From: an uncultured Pelagibacteraceae bacterium
Lineage (GTDB): Bacteria > Pseudomonadota > Alphaproteobacteria > Pelagibacterales > Pelagibacteraceae
Direction: 5' to 3'
Assembly: GCA_902584365.1 (NCBI GenBank)
Contig: CACHZG010000001.1
Span: 62,001-126,000, forward strand
DNA: 64,000 bases
Shown here: in pieces, positions 50,717 through 58,841 of the stretch
Numbering within the stretch: the first letter of the stretch is position 1
Layout of the letters: each line of letters starts with the position of its first letter
Translations under genes and position numbers: made by a program
Notes under the pieces: model-generated
What the model was told of the DNA's origin: nothing
Database searches by the model: none
What the model saw: only the letters and a program-made list of their open reading frames with translations

Positions 50717-52226
50717 AAGTTTATTAAATACTTTAGTTAAGATTTGTTTTATTTTTCTTATTTCAAAAAATTTATATGCAAATGAAACTGATGATTTGTG
50801 TAAAAATTTAAAGTCTGATCTTTTAGCAAATGGCTCAAAATATCTTTTATCATATTTGCCAACTGGAATGAATTATAATGATTTAGGTTTTGATTTAAAA
50901 TTATTTTGGGATGAAAATAAAAATAACTGGGTAGTAACAAGAGATGAGAATAATTTCCTTATTATCGGCGATGTTCTTCATAATGAAAATTTAGATAAGT
51001 TTGAAAGTGGTAATGTAGTTTTAGAATTAAATAATATTAAGACATCGGAAATGAAAGACGGTGCTGAGTTTTATCAAATTCTCCTAGACAGCTATGACCA
51101 AGAACAAGAAGTTGAAATTGTAATTAAGGACAATAACAAAGAAATAAAAAAATATAAGCTACCAGTTCTTGATTATGTGGCATCAGCGACTATTTTAGAT
51201 ACAGAAATAAAATCAATTTCTAATATTGATGTAAAAAAAAATGAGTTCGAGGTATTTTTAAGAAGAAATTTAAAATATAATTATACGAAAGTTGATGGGC
51301 TATATAAAGCTGCAAAAAAACATTTGACTAAAGAAAATGTAGTATTAACAGAGTGTCAAGAAACTGAGGCAGATTGGAAGAAAGTTAGAAATTTTGATCC
51401 AGATTTTGTAGTCGATTACTATAACATAGTGGATTTTGACAAAACGAAAATTGATAAAAAATACATTCTTGAATTCAATGAAAATGTGTTGAATGATAAG
51501 TCAAAACTAATACTCACAGCTCAAGAGACCGGTCTTTACAAATTTTCGAATGATTTTAATTTAAGATCTTTCCCATTTGATAAACAAATTTTAAAAATTT
51601 CGGTCTTTAACTCTCAACATCCATTAGAAACTAATTATATAGCAAGAGGATTATATCAAAAAAGAAATACAGAATTTTTTAAAAATAATGCCAAGATCCC
51701 CGGTTGGAAAATAACAGGAGTTGAAACAAAAAGCTCTCCTTTGATAAGACCTACTTATTTTGAAGCTGGTTCTATTATGACTACTTCAATATTTGTGGAG
51801 AGAGAAATCGGGTATTACATATTCAAAGTAATCTTTCCAATTATTTTAATCTTAATGGTTTGTTGGTCGGTTTCATGGATTAATCCAAAAGAATTAGAGT
51901 CGAGACTTACCATAACAATTGTATGTTTGCTTTCTTTAATAGCTTATAATTTTGTAATTGACAGTGAATTACCCAAACTAAATTACCTAACAGTTTTAGA
52001 TTGGATCATTTTAATTTCATATATTTATGCAACAATACCTAATTTTTTAAGTATCGCTACATTTAGGTTAAATACTTCAAATCCTAAATTATGTTTGAAG
52101 GTTGAAAACTATAGTAAAAAATATGGAGCATTATCTTATATAGTTTTAGTTTTATTAATTATTATGATTAATATCAATATTAGTCCTATAAATACTGGAT
52201 CTTTTTTAAATTGGCTAACTTTTTAA
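50700..52226 (+). CDS. Pentameric ligand-gated ion channel (prokaryotic Cys-loop-type) with extra N-terminal PDZ-like domain
   Basis: Signal peptide; PDZ-like segment (~residues 60-155: FESGNVVLELNNIKTSEMKDGAEFYQILLDSYDQEQEVEIVIKDNNKEIKKYKL); pLGIC ECD (IDVKKNEFEVFLRRNLKYN, LRSFPFDKQILKISVFNS); M1 YYIFKVIFPIILILMVCWSVSWI; M2/M3 ESRLTITIVCLLSLIAYNFVIDSELPKLNYLTVLDWIILISYIYATI; M4 at C-terminus. Confidence 0.9.
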   Translation: MKKNFKSLLNTLVKICFIFLISKNLYANETDDLCKNLKSDLLANGSKYLLSYLPTGMNYNDLGFDLKLFWDENKNNWVVTRDENNFLIIGDVLHNENLDKFESGNVVLELNNIKTSEMKDGAEFYQILLDSYDQEQEVEIVIKDNNKEIKKYKLPVLDYVASATILDTEIKSISNIDVKKNEFEVFLRRNLKYNYTKVDGLYKAAKKHLTKENVVLTECQETEADWKKVRNFDPDFVVDYYNIVDFDKTKIDKKYILEFNENVLNDKSKLILTAQETGLYKFSNDFNLRSFPFDKQILKISVFNSQHPLETNYIARGLYQKRNTEFFKNNAKIPGWKITGVETKSSPLIRPTYFEAGSIMTTSIFVEREIGYYIFKVIFPIILILMVCWSVSWINPKELESRLTITIVCLLSLIAYNFVIDSELPKLNYLTVLDWIILISYIYATIPNFLSIATFRLNTSNPKLCLKVENYSKKYGALSYIVLVLLIIMININISPINTGSFLNWLTF

Positions 52227-52292
52227 ATATCAAATTGTCCAAAAGATTTAGATAGTTTTCACATTAAAAAAAATTAAAAGTAATTAAATACT

Positions 52293-52319
52293 AATTGTAA
52301 GGCATAAAGTCTTACAGTT
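52293..52319 (+). promoter_or_regulatory. 5' UTR hairpin immediately upstream of a Shine-Dalgarno
   Basis: AATTGTAAGGC-ATAAA-GTCTTACAGTT: 11-bp stem with two G-U pairs; ends 1 nt before GGAG of the gene at 52329. Confidence 0.5.
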
Positions 52320-52328
52320 AGGAGTAAA

Positions 52329-52532
52329 ATGAAAAGAAGTAAAACTTTAACAAGTGCACCAAATAAATTTGGTCTTATGTTTGGTTACATCTTAGTTGCA
52401 TTCGCAATGCTTGATTTCGTATTGTCTTATGCTGGCGTAAACCTTACGCCATTTTTAGGAGCTTTTTCTAGATACTCGCCAATACTTATTGGTGGACTAG
52501 GGTACCTCTTCATAAGTGGAAACAGCAGATAA
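52329..52532 (+). CDS. Small membrane protein (two TM), hypothetical
   Basis: 67 aa, GGAG SD, hydrophobic helices FGLMFGYILVAFAMLDFVLSYAG and YSPILIGGLGYLFI; followed by a strong terminator. Confidence 0.7.
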   Translation: MKRSKTLTSAPNKFGLMFGYILVAFAMLDFVLSYAGVNLTPFLGAFSRYSPILIGGLGYLFISGNSR

Positions 52533-52536
52533 AATT

Positions 52537-52569
52537 ATAGCCTTTATGTTAATCATAAAGGCTATTTTT
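52537..52569 (+). terminator. Rho-independent terminator
   Basis: TAGCCTTTATG-TTAAT-CATAAAGGCTA followed by TTTTT; 11-bp perfect stem plus one A-T. Confidence 0.93.
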
Positions 52570-52623
52570 AATTCAAGCGACATAGTTGCCTCTGCAAGTG
52601 GAACTTGGAAAATACTACAGTAG
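52561..52623 (+). pseudogene. Remnant of the 3' end of a second PaaI-like thioesterase gene
   Basis: In frame ending at TAG 52621-52623: AIFNSSDIVASASGTWKILQ*, versus the intact gene's ...ISNNKEIVASASGTWKIL* (stop at 48357). DNA is diverged at synonymous sites. Confidence 0.85.
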
Positions 52624-52629
52624 TATTTA

Positions 52630-54081
52630 ATGAAATTAAAAACTGTCTTCGTTACGATATTATTTATTTTTATTTCAATAAAAAGTGTATCGGCTAATTT
52701 TTTTAATAACATTACTGATTTAATAGAAAATAACTATGAAAGTCTTAGATATGGTATTTCTGTAGCTGATGTTAATAATGATGGGGCTTACGAGTTTATA
52801 GTAGCTGGTTTCGGAAGTGAAAATTTAGCATTAGCATACAAAAACAATAAAATAACAAATATCGTGGATGATACAAAATTCACAGATAGAAGTAGTTTTA
52901 CTATTGGTGTAGCCGCTTGCGATATCGACTCTGATGGATACGAAGAAATTTATTTTTTAAATACTGATACTTACAGTGGTGAAAAGAAATATTCAGATCG
53001 TTTAATAGATCTAAAAAATAATAAATTTTTTGATATTTTTGAACAAAAGAAAAATCAATTAGATCTTAACTTCACAGCAGGCCGTTCGGTGGTGTGTGTT
53101 GATAGGAAAGGAAATGGAAAATACGGAATTTATGTTGCTAATTATGGCGGTCCAACAAGGTTTTATGAAAAGTTCAAAGGAAAAATTAAGGATAAAGCGG
53201 CAGAATTAGGCTTGGATAAAATAACCGGAGGAAGAGCAGTCGTTGCTGGACATATATTATCAAACAATATTGATATTTTCGCGGCTAATGAGAGAGGTGT
53301 AAACTTTTTGTATAAAAATGTTGATGGTACTTTTTATGATGTAGCGTCAGGGTATAATGTTTTAGACCCTTATGAAAACGGAAGAGGAACTGCATTAAGT
53401 GATATTTTGTACAGAGGTCAATTAGATATTGTAAGTGGAAATTGGGATGGAGAACACCGTATTTTTGTAAAAAAAGAAGACTCTTTTGAAGATATTGCTA
53501 ATAGCGATTTTAAAAGGCCATCTAAAATTCGAACAGTCATCACAGCTGATTTTGATAATGATGGATATGATGAAATATTTCTTAACAATATTGGTGAACC
53601 AAATAAATTATTTAAAATTAAAGAAAATGGAAAACTAGAGGAAATCGATATCACCTCTAACTCTGAAGCAAATGGTCTTGGAACTGGTGCTGCTGTAGCG
53701 GACATTGATAAAGATGGTATCTTAGAATTGTTAATCGCACATGGAGAAACAGGAAATCAAATACTAACACTTTATAAAGCAAAGGTAAAAAAAGAGAAGA
53801 ATTACCTAAGAATAAAAGCTTTAAATAAAAATGGAGCTCCAGCAAGAGGAGCAACGGTAACACTAAGATCTAATTTGAGAAAACATTCCAAAACAATAGA
53901 CTCTGGTTCAGGATATCTGTGCCAAATGGAACCTGTTGCTCACTATGGAATTAGAAATGGTGAAAAAGACTTTGAAATCCAAATTAAATGGACAAACGGA
54001 AGTATAAATAATTATAAAATAACAGAAACGGGAAAGACTTATATTTTCAAACAAAACAAAATGGCTATCTCGCCATCTTAA
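52630..54081 (+). CDS. Secreted FG-GAP/VCBS-repeat protein with C-terminal ASPIC/UnbV-like domain
   Basis: Signal peptide; repeated DVNNDGAYEF, DIDSDGYEEIYF, DFDNDGYDEIFLNN, DIDKDGILELLIAHGE; C-terminal YLRIKALNKNGAPARGATVTLRSN... Confidence 0.85.
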   Translation: MKLKTVFVTILFIFISIKSVSANFFNNITDLIENNYESLRYGISVADVNNDGAYEFIVAGFGSENLALAYKNNKITNIVDDTKFTDRSSFTIGVAACDIDSDGYEEIYFLNTDTYSGEKKYSDRLIDLKNNKFFDIFEQKKNQLDLNFTAGRSVVCVDRKGNGKYGIYVANYGGPTRFYEKFKGKIKDKAAELGLDKITGGRAVVAGHILSNNIDIFAANERGVNFLYKNVDGTFYDVASGYNVLDPYENGRGTALSDILYRGQLDIVSGNWDGEHRIFVKKEDSFEDIANSDFKRPSKIRTVITADFDNDGYDEIFLNNIGEPNKLFKIKENGKLEEIDITSNSEANGLGTGAAVADIDKDGILELLIAHGETGNQILTLYKAKVKKEKNYLRIKALNKNGAPARGATVTLRSNLRKHSKTIDSGSGYLCQMEPVAHYGIRNGEKDFEIQIKWTNGSINNYKITETGKTYIFKQNKMAISPS

Positions 54082-54763
54082 TAAAAATATCACCCATACC
54101 AATATTCATATCTTCTAATGGGATATCATTTTTAAAAGCACAAAATCTTCCTGTAATTTCATTAGCTTCTATTTTTTCTATATCAGCTTTTTGACATTTT
54201 TTAGCCTCATAAAAAAGACCTATTACAAGTTTACCGTCAACTATAAATACTTCATCATCATTTAATCTTTGCTGTTTACAAAAATAATTTCTATTTACTT
54301 CCTTAGGAAAATCTTTTTTTGAGCAAGGATTATCAATTAACAAAACATCGATTTTTTTAAAACCATCTTTAAATTTATGTTTAATTTTTTTTACTTTTGT
54401 ATAATTCATGAGATCACAAGAACAAGGCCAACAACATCTATAAAGTTCACCACAAATATTCTTTCGTGTTTTTAATTCTTTAACAAAAATATAGTCGGGT
54501 TTTTCACCTGGATTTATTAATGAACCTGAAACAGGACAGTAGAGTTTATTATATTCTTTAAATTCCTCATAAGTTAGGTTTTGGTCTATTAAGTATTTAA
54601 AAAATCTTGGACCTGCAGCATTTCGATTACTATCTGGAAATATTTTAGACCAGTTTTTAACAAGGTTTTCATAATAAAATTTTTTTTGCTGAAAATTTAC
54701 TTCTGCGGTAGTTAATGAGAAATGAATTAGTATTAAAAATAATACTTTTAAAAAAAATTTCAT
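54065..54763 (-). CDS. Secreted Cys-rich hypothetical protein
   Basis: Signal peptide MKFFLKVLFLILIHFSLTTAE; YCPVSGS, CGELYRCCWPCSCDL. Confidence 0.72.
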   Translation of the reverse strand: MKFFLKVLFLILIHFSLTTAEVNFQQKKFYYENLVKNWSKIFPDSNRNAAGPRFFKYLIDQNLTYEEFKEYNKLYCPVSGSLINPGEKPDYIFVKELKTRKNICGELYRCCWPCSCDLMNYTKVKKIKHKFKDGFKKIDVLLIDNPCSKKDFPKEVNRNYFCKQQRLNDDEVFIVDGKLVIGLFYEAKKCQKADIEKIEANEITGRFCAFKNDIPLEDMNIGMGDIFIKMAR

Positions 54764-54821
54764 TAATAAAGCTAAATCAATTTCAAGTTGCTTTCACTGC
54801 GGTTTTCTTTCTTATCTGATA

Positions 54822-54971
54822 TCAATTTTTCTGTCTAATTTTTACAACTCCACAATCTTTACATTTTATCGTTTCAGTTGAGCTTGCAGGTCCAAAACCA
54901 TATTGGGTATCGATGATTTCGTATCTATGCCAGCCTATTTTGCACAATAATTTATACAACCGCTCAATCAT
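54822..54971 (-). CDS. Candidate 49-aa small protein with CxxC
   Basis: Own reading: MIERLYKLLCKIGWHRYEIIDTQYGFGPASSTETIKCKDCGVVKIRQKN*; below the ORF cutoff. Confidence 0.55.
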   Translation of the reverse strand: MIERLYKLLCKIGWHRYEIIDTQYGFGPASSTETIKCKDCGVVKIRQKN

Positions 54972-55016
54972 AATTTTGACAATAAATTAATTATCCTTAA
55001 ATCGGAGGTAATTAAT

Positions 55017-55076
55017 ATGACAGGTGTCGAAGTTATTGTTGTAACTTTTATTGTATTCGCATTTTTAAACCAATAA
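55017..55076 (+). CDS. Candidate 19-aa hydrophobic microprotein
   Basis: MTGVEVIVVTFIVFAFLNQ* preceded by a GGAGGT Shine-Dalgarno 7 nt upstream (55004-55009). Confidence 0.5.
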   Translation: MTGVEVIVVTFIVFAFLNQ

Positions 55077-55092
55077 AAGGTCAAAATTAATA

Positions 55093-56433
55093 TTATAGTT
55101 TTATCATCGCAATTGATGGTGTGAGTTCAAAAATTGCGATTAGAGACTTACTTTCTTTATCGTATTTTAAATCTCTAATTCTTTGATTTTTAAAATAGAT
55201 TCTGTCCTCAGCTAGAATTTTTTCATTTTGAAAATCTACCTCAAAAACATAAATTGACCCCGCTCTTAAAGAGGATGCATATAAAAAACTTTTTCCCTTA
55301 GTATCCTCAGTTGCATGGATAATCTCACTTATTCCAATAGATGGTGTAAAGTTTTTAAAAGGTTCAACAAATCCAAATTCTTTATGGGATTTTTTATAAG
55401 GATCTGTTCCATCATACTCGATACCATACGAAGAAACGTTCCATCCAAAATTTTGTAATTTTTTAAATGATTTATTTAAATTTATTTCGTCACCACCTTT
55501 TGGGCCATGTTCAGAGTTAAGAATAATATTTTTTTCAGGAATGTAAGCTAAACCTTGTGGGTTTCTGTGACCAAAAGATATAATTTTAGCATCACCATTT
55601 TTTTTATTTATAGATAGAATTTTTCCAAATGATGATTTTAAATCTTGAGCTTTTTCCTGATTAGTAAATGTCCCTACAGAGAATAAAATTTTATCATTTT
55701 CAAATTTTTCTATTCTACCTCCGGTTTGAACAGAGTAATTTTGGTGGTATTCATCCAAGTCAAATAATCTTTCAAAAGCAAGGTTATCTTTGTTAAATTT
55801 TGCTTTGAAAATATTAAGAGTAGTTCCTTTTGTATTTTTGATTACTGTCGTTATATAAATATGTCGGTCAAGTTTATCATAATATAAATCTCTAACTCCT
55901 AAAAATTTATTATTTAAACTTTCAATTTTTGTCACTAAGTTATTTGGGATAATTTTTTGATCTAGTTTTTTATTTTGCAAGTTATTTTTTTTAAAAATTA
56001 TAATTTCTCCCAATCCTGATAGAGCAATGATATTTTCTTCAATAATTTCAACATAATGTGCCCTTTTTGAGTTTTCATTAGCTTTCCAACCTAAATTTAC
56101 ATCCAATCTTTTAAATGGTAAAAAAAATTCTTTAGTTAAGTATGTGTGCCCTAAATCTTCAGACTTTATTTTTTTTTCTGAAATTAAAAGACCTTGATAC
56201 CCTTGAGACTCTTTTTTTTCAATTAGTCTATTATTTTTAATTTCATAATATTTTGAACGTAATTCACTCAAAAAATTATTTTTAATACCTTCTTTAATAT
56301 TTTGTGGAATTAGCTCTTTTACAAAAAGATAGAACTTATTTTGTTTATCATACTGATTTGTTAGTAAAGGCCATGATATAAATAAAATTAAAACAAAAAC
56401 TATTAAAACAACTATTGACCCTTTTTTTTTCAT
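55093..56433 (-). CDS. Membrane-anchored PQQ-dependent sugar dehydrogenase-like protein, paralog of 15215..16432
   Basis: N-terminal TM; FGHRNPQGLAYIPEKNIILNSEHGPKGGDEINLNKSFKKLQNFGWNVSSYGIEYDG. Confidence 0.78.
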   Translation of the reverse strand: MKKKGSIVVLIVFVLILFISWPLLTNQYDKQNKFYLFVKELIPQNIKEGIKNNFLSELRSKYYEIKNNRLIEKKESQGYQGLLISEKKIKSEDLGHTYLTKEFFLPFKRLDVNLGWKANENSKRAHYVEIIEENIIALSGLGEIIIFKKNNLQNKKLDQKIIPNNLVTKIESLNNKFLGVRDLYYDKLDRHIYITTVIKNTKGTTLNIFKAKFNKDNLAFERLFDLDEYHQNYSVQTGGRIEKFENDKILFSVGTFTNQEKAQDLKSSFGKILSINKKNGDAKIISFGHRNPQGLAYIPEKNIILNSEHGPKGGDEINLNKSFKKLQNFGWNVSSYGIEYDGTDPYKKSHKEFGFVEPFKNFTPSIGISEIIHATEDTKGKSFLYASSLRAGSIYVFEVDFQNEKILAEDRIYFKNQRIRDLKYDKESKSLIAIFELTPSIAMIKL

Positions 56434-56438
56434 TTTGA

Positions 56439-58784
56439 CTAGTTAGATTTTCTTTTATAATTCATAAAACCAAATAATATTAAAAGTATTACAGAAAAAG
56501 GGTAAATTATAGATTTATTTGGCCGCATCAAATTTTCTGTTTTAACCTCAGTTATAATATCCCCAGTTTCAAAACCACTTTTTTTTGCTAAACCATTCCA
56601 CTTAAGCGTATCTACTCTTAAGATTTTATCCTCTTGACTCAGATTGATTCCGTAATCTTCTAAATTAAACTCATTCTGAAATGATGATTTTTCGATAACA
56701 ATTAATTTATACCTGTCACCATATTCTGTTTGTCTTGTGATTTTTATATGAGTTTCTTTATCTGGATTAAATTTTGAGATTAAAAGCTCATTTTTAGCTA
56801 AGTTTATATTTTCAAATTCCGGGTAAAACTTATCTAAAATATATCCTGGTCTAAACAATGACATTGAGATAGCTAAAAATATAATTATCTCATACCATTT
56901 CAATTTATTAAATAACCAACCCTGCGTTGATGCAGTAAACACTAAAATTGCGATTAAAGATGTGATCACTACAGTTAAACCATGCCAGAAATTTTCTATA
57001 CCGATTAGCAGTAATTCTGGATTAAAAATAAAAACGATAGGTAATATCCCTGTTCTTAAACTATACCAGAAAGCTTGAACACCAGTTTTAATTGGATCTG
57101 CTTTTGATATCGCGGCTGCAGCATATGAGGCAAGGCCCACTGGTGGTGTAACATCTGCCATCAAACCATAGTAGAAAACATATAAATGTATGGCAATTAA
57201 GGGAAAAACATATCCAGACGCACTTCCTACCTCTACAACTACTTGAGCCATTAAAGCTGCAACTACTAAATAGTTAGCTGTTGTTGGTAAGCCCATTCCA
57301 AGAATGATACAGAGCACCGCCGTTAATAATAGTAGTGTAATTACATTTCCTCCAGAGATAGCTTCAACGATAACAATTAAATTATTACTCAAACCAGTTG
57401 ATGCTACTGCACCAACAATTATTCCAGCGGTAGCTATAGCGATTGCAACGCTAATCATATTCAAGGCACCTTTTTCTAAACCAGTAATGACTTTGTTATA
57501 ACCTTCTCGTAATCCGTTTAAAAATCCCTCATTTAATTGAATGGCTGTGAGAACTTCTTTGACAATTATGATAGCAAATAAAGATAAGATAGAATAAAAA
57601 ACTGCTGATGCTGCTGTCCAACGCTCAACTAATAATAAATAGACCAAAATAAAAATTGGAATTAAAAAATGAATACCACTTAAAAATGTTTTTCCTAGAG
57701 ATGGTATTTGATCGTCTGGCAATCCCTTTATATTTAATTTTACTGACTCTAGATGTGAAATGTAAAACAAAGCTATGTAAGAAATAACAGCAGGTAAAAA
57801 CGCGTGAGTAATAACTGTAAAATATGAGATACCAAGCAGTTCAGCCATTACAAACGCAGCAGCGCCCATAATTGGTGGCATAATCTGTCCATTAACTGAA
57901 GCCGCAACTTCAATGGCACCTGCTTTTGTAGATGTGAGACCAGTTCTTTTCATTATTGGAATCGTAAAAGTTCCAGTTGTAACAGTATTTGCAACTGATG
58001 ATCCAGATATCAATCCAGTCAATCCAGACGCTAAAATAGCAGCCTTTGCTGGGCCACCTCTCATTTTACCTACTAACGCAAAAGCCAGATTGAGAAAATA
58101 TTTACCACCACCTGCTGCATCTAATGTGGCTCCGAACAAAACAAATAGAAAAATAAAACTAACTGAAACACTAATAGGTATTCCAAAAATTGCTTCTCCA
58201 CCAAACCAATGATAACCAACCAGTCTTGTTATCGACAAACCTTGGTGAGATATTAAATCGGGCATTTTTTGACCAAAAATTGAAAACAGTAAAAATATTA
58301 AAGCTATAACTACCAATGGGATTCCTATAGCTCTTCTAGTTGCTTCTAAAAGAAGTAAAATACCTAAGCTTCCAAGAATTAACTCATAGGAAATCTTTAG
58401 GCCAAATAAATCAAATGAAGCTAGGATACCCTGCCTGTAAACTAAAGCTTCGTACTCCGTTACTAAATAGAGTGTAGCTAAAATTGAAATTAAAGCCAAA
58501 AAAAAGTCAAAAAAATTTATCGGCGAATTCCTTTTTGTTTTAAAGGCTGGGTACGCTAAAAAACAAAGGCCCATACCGAAAGCCAGATGAATTGCTCTTG
58601 CAGGTACGTCAATGAATTTGCCAAAATTTAATAAGAATGGAAGCGGTGATGCATACCACAATTGAAACAATGACCAGCTTATAGCTATAAATCCAACAAG
58701 TTTTAAATTCAAATTTTTAAGGATTCTTCTAGAGCCACCTTCCTCATCGTGTTGCTTAAAGAAATTTTCTTTTACTTCTGACAT
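56439..58784 (-). CDS. TRAP transporter fused permease (TAXI-associated 4TM/12TM)
   Basis: SGSSVANTVTTGTFTIPIMKRTGLTSTKAGAIEVAASVNGQIMPPIMGAAAFVMAE; GMGLPTTANYLVVAAL; DVTPPVGLASYAAAAISKADPIKTG; C-terminal AKKSGFETGDIITEV. Confidence 0.95.
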   Translation of the reverse strand: MSEVKENFFKQHDEEGGSRRILKNLNLKLVGFIAISWSLFQLWYASPLPFLLNFGKFIDVPARAIHLAFGMGLCFLAYPAFKTKRNSPINFFDFFLALISILATLYLVTEYEALVYRQGILASFDLFGLKISYELILGSLGILLLLEATRRAIGIPLVVIALIFLLFSIFGQKMPDLISHQGLSITRLVGYHWFGGEAIFGIPISVSVSFIFLFVLFGATLDAAGGGKYFLNLAFALVGKMRGGPAKAAILASGLTGLISGSSVANTVTTGTFTIPIMKRTGLTSTKAGAIEVAASVNGQIMPPIMGAAAFVMAELLGISYFTVITHAFLPAVISYIALFYISHLESVKLNIKGLPDDQIPSLGKTFLSGIHFLIPIFILVYLLLVERWTAASAVFYSILSLFAIIIVKEVLTAIQLNEGFLNGLREGYNKVITGLEKGALNMISVAIAIATAGIIVGAVASTGLSNNLIVIVEAISGGNVITLLLLTAVLCIILGMGLPTTANYLVVAALMAQVVVEVGSASGYVFPLIAIHLYVFYYGLMADVTPPVGLASYAAAAISKADPIKTGVQAFWYSLRTGILPIVFIFNPELLLIGIENFWHGLTVVITSLIAILVFTASTQGWLFNKLKWYEIIIFLAISMSLFRPGYILDKFYPEFENINLAKNELLISKFNPDKETHIKITRQTEYGDRYKLIVIEKSSFQNEFNLEDYGINLSQEDKILRVDTLKWNGLAKKSGFETGDIITEVKTENLMRPNKSIIYPFSVILLILFGFMNYKRKSN

Positions 58785-58795
58785 TTACATAGAAT

Positions 58796-58828
58796 AAAAA
58801 AAAAGGCCCAGTTTTTCAACTGGGCCTT
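58796..58828 (-). terminator. Rho-independent-type terminator between SBP and permease genes
   Basis: Minus-strand reading AAGGCCCAGTT-GAAA-AACTGGGCCTT followed by a T-tract (+ strand A-run 58796-58804). Confidence 0.9.
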
Positions 58829-58841
58829 AAGTTTTTTAGAC

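Noticed and set aside
52497-52712. Minus ORF spanning the terminator and thioesterase stub
   Set aside because: Antisense to the small gene, a strong terminator and the VCBS signal peptide.
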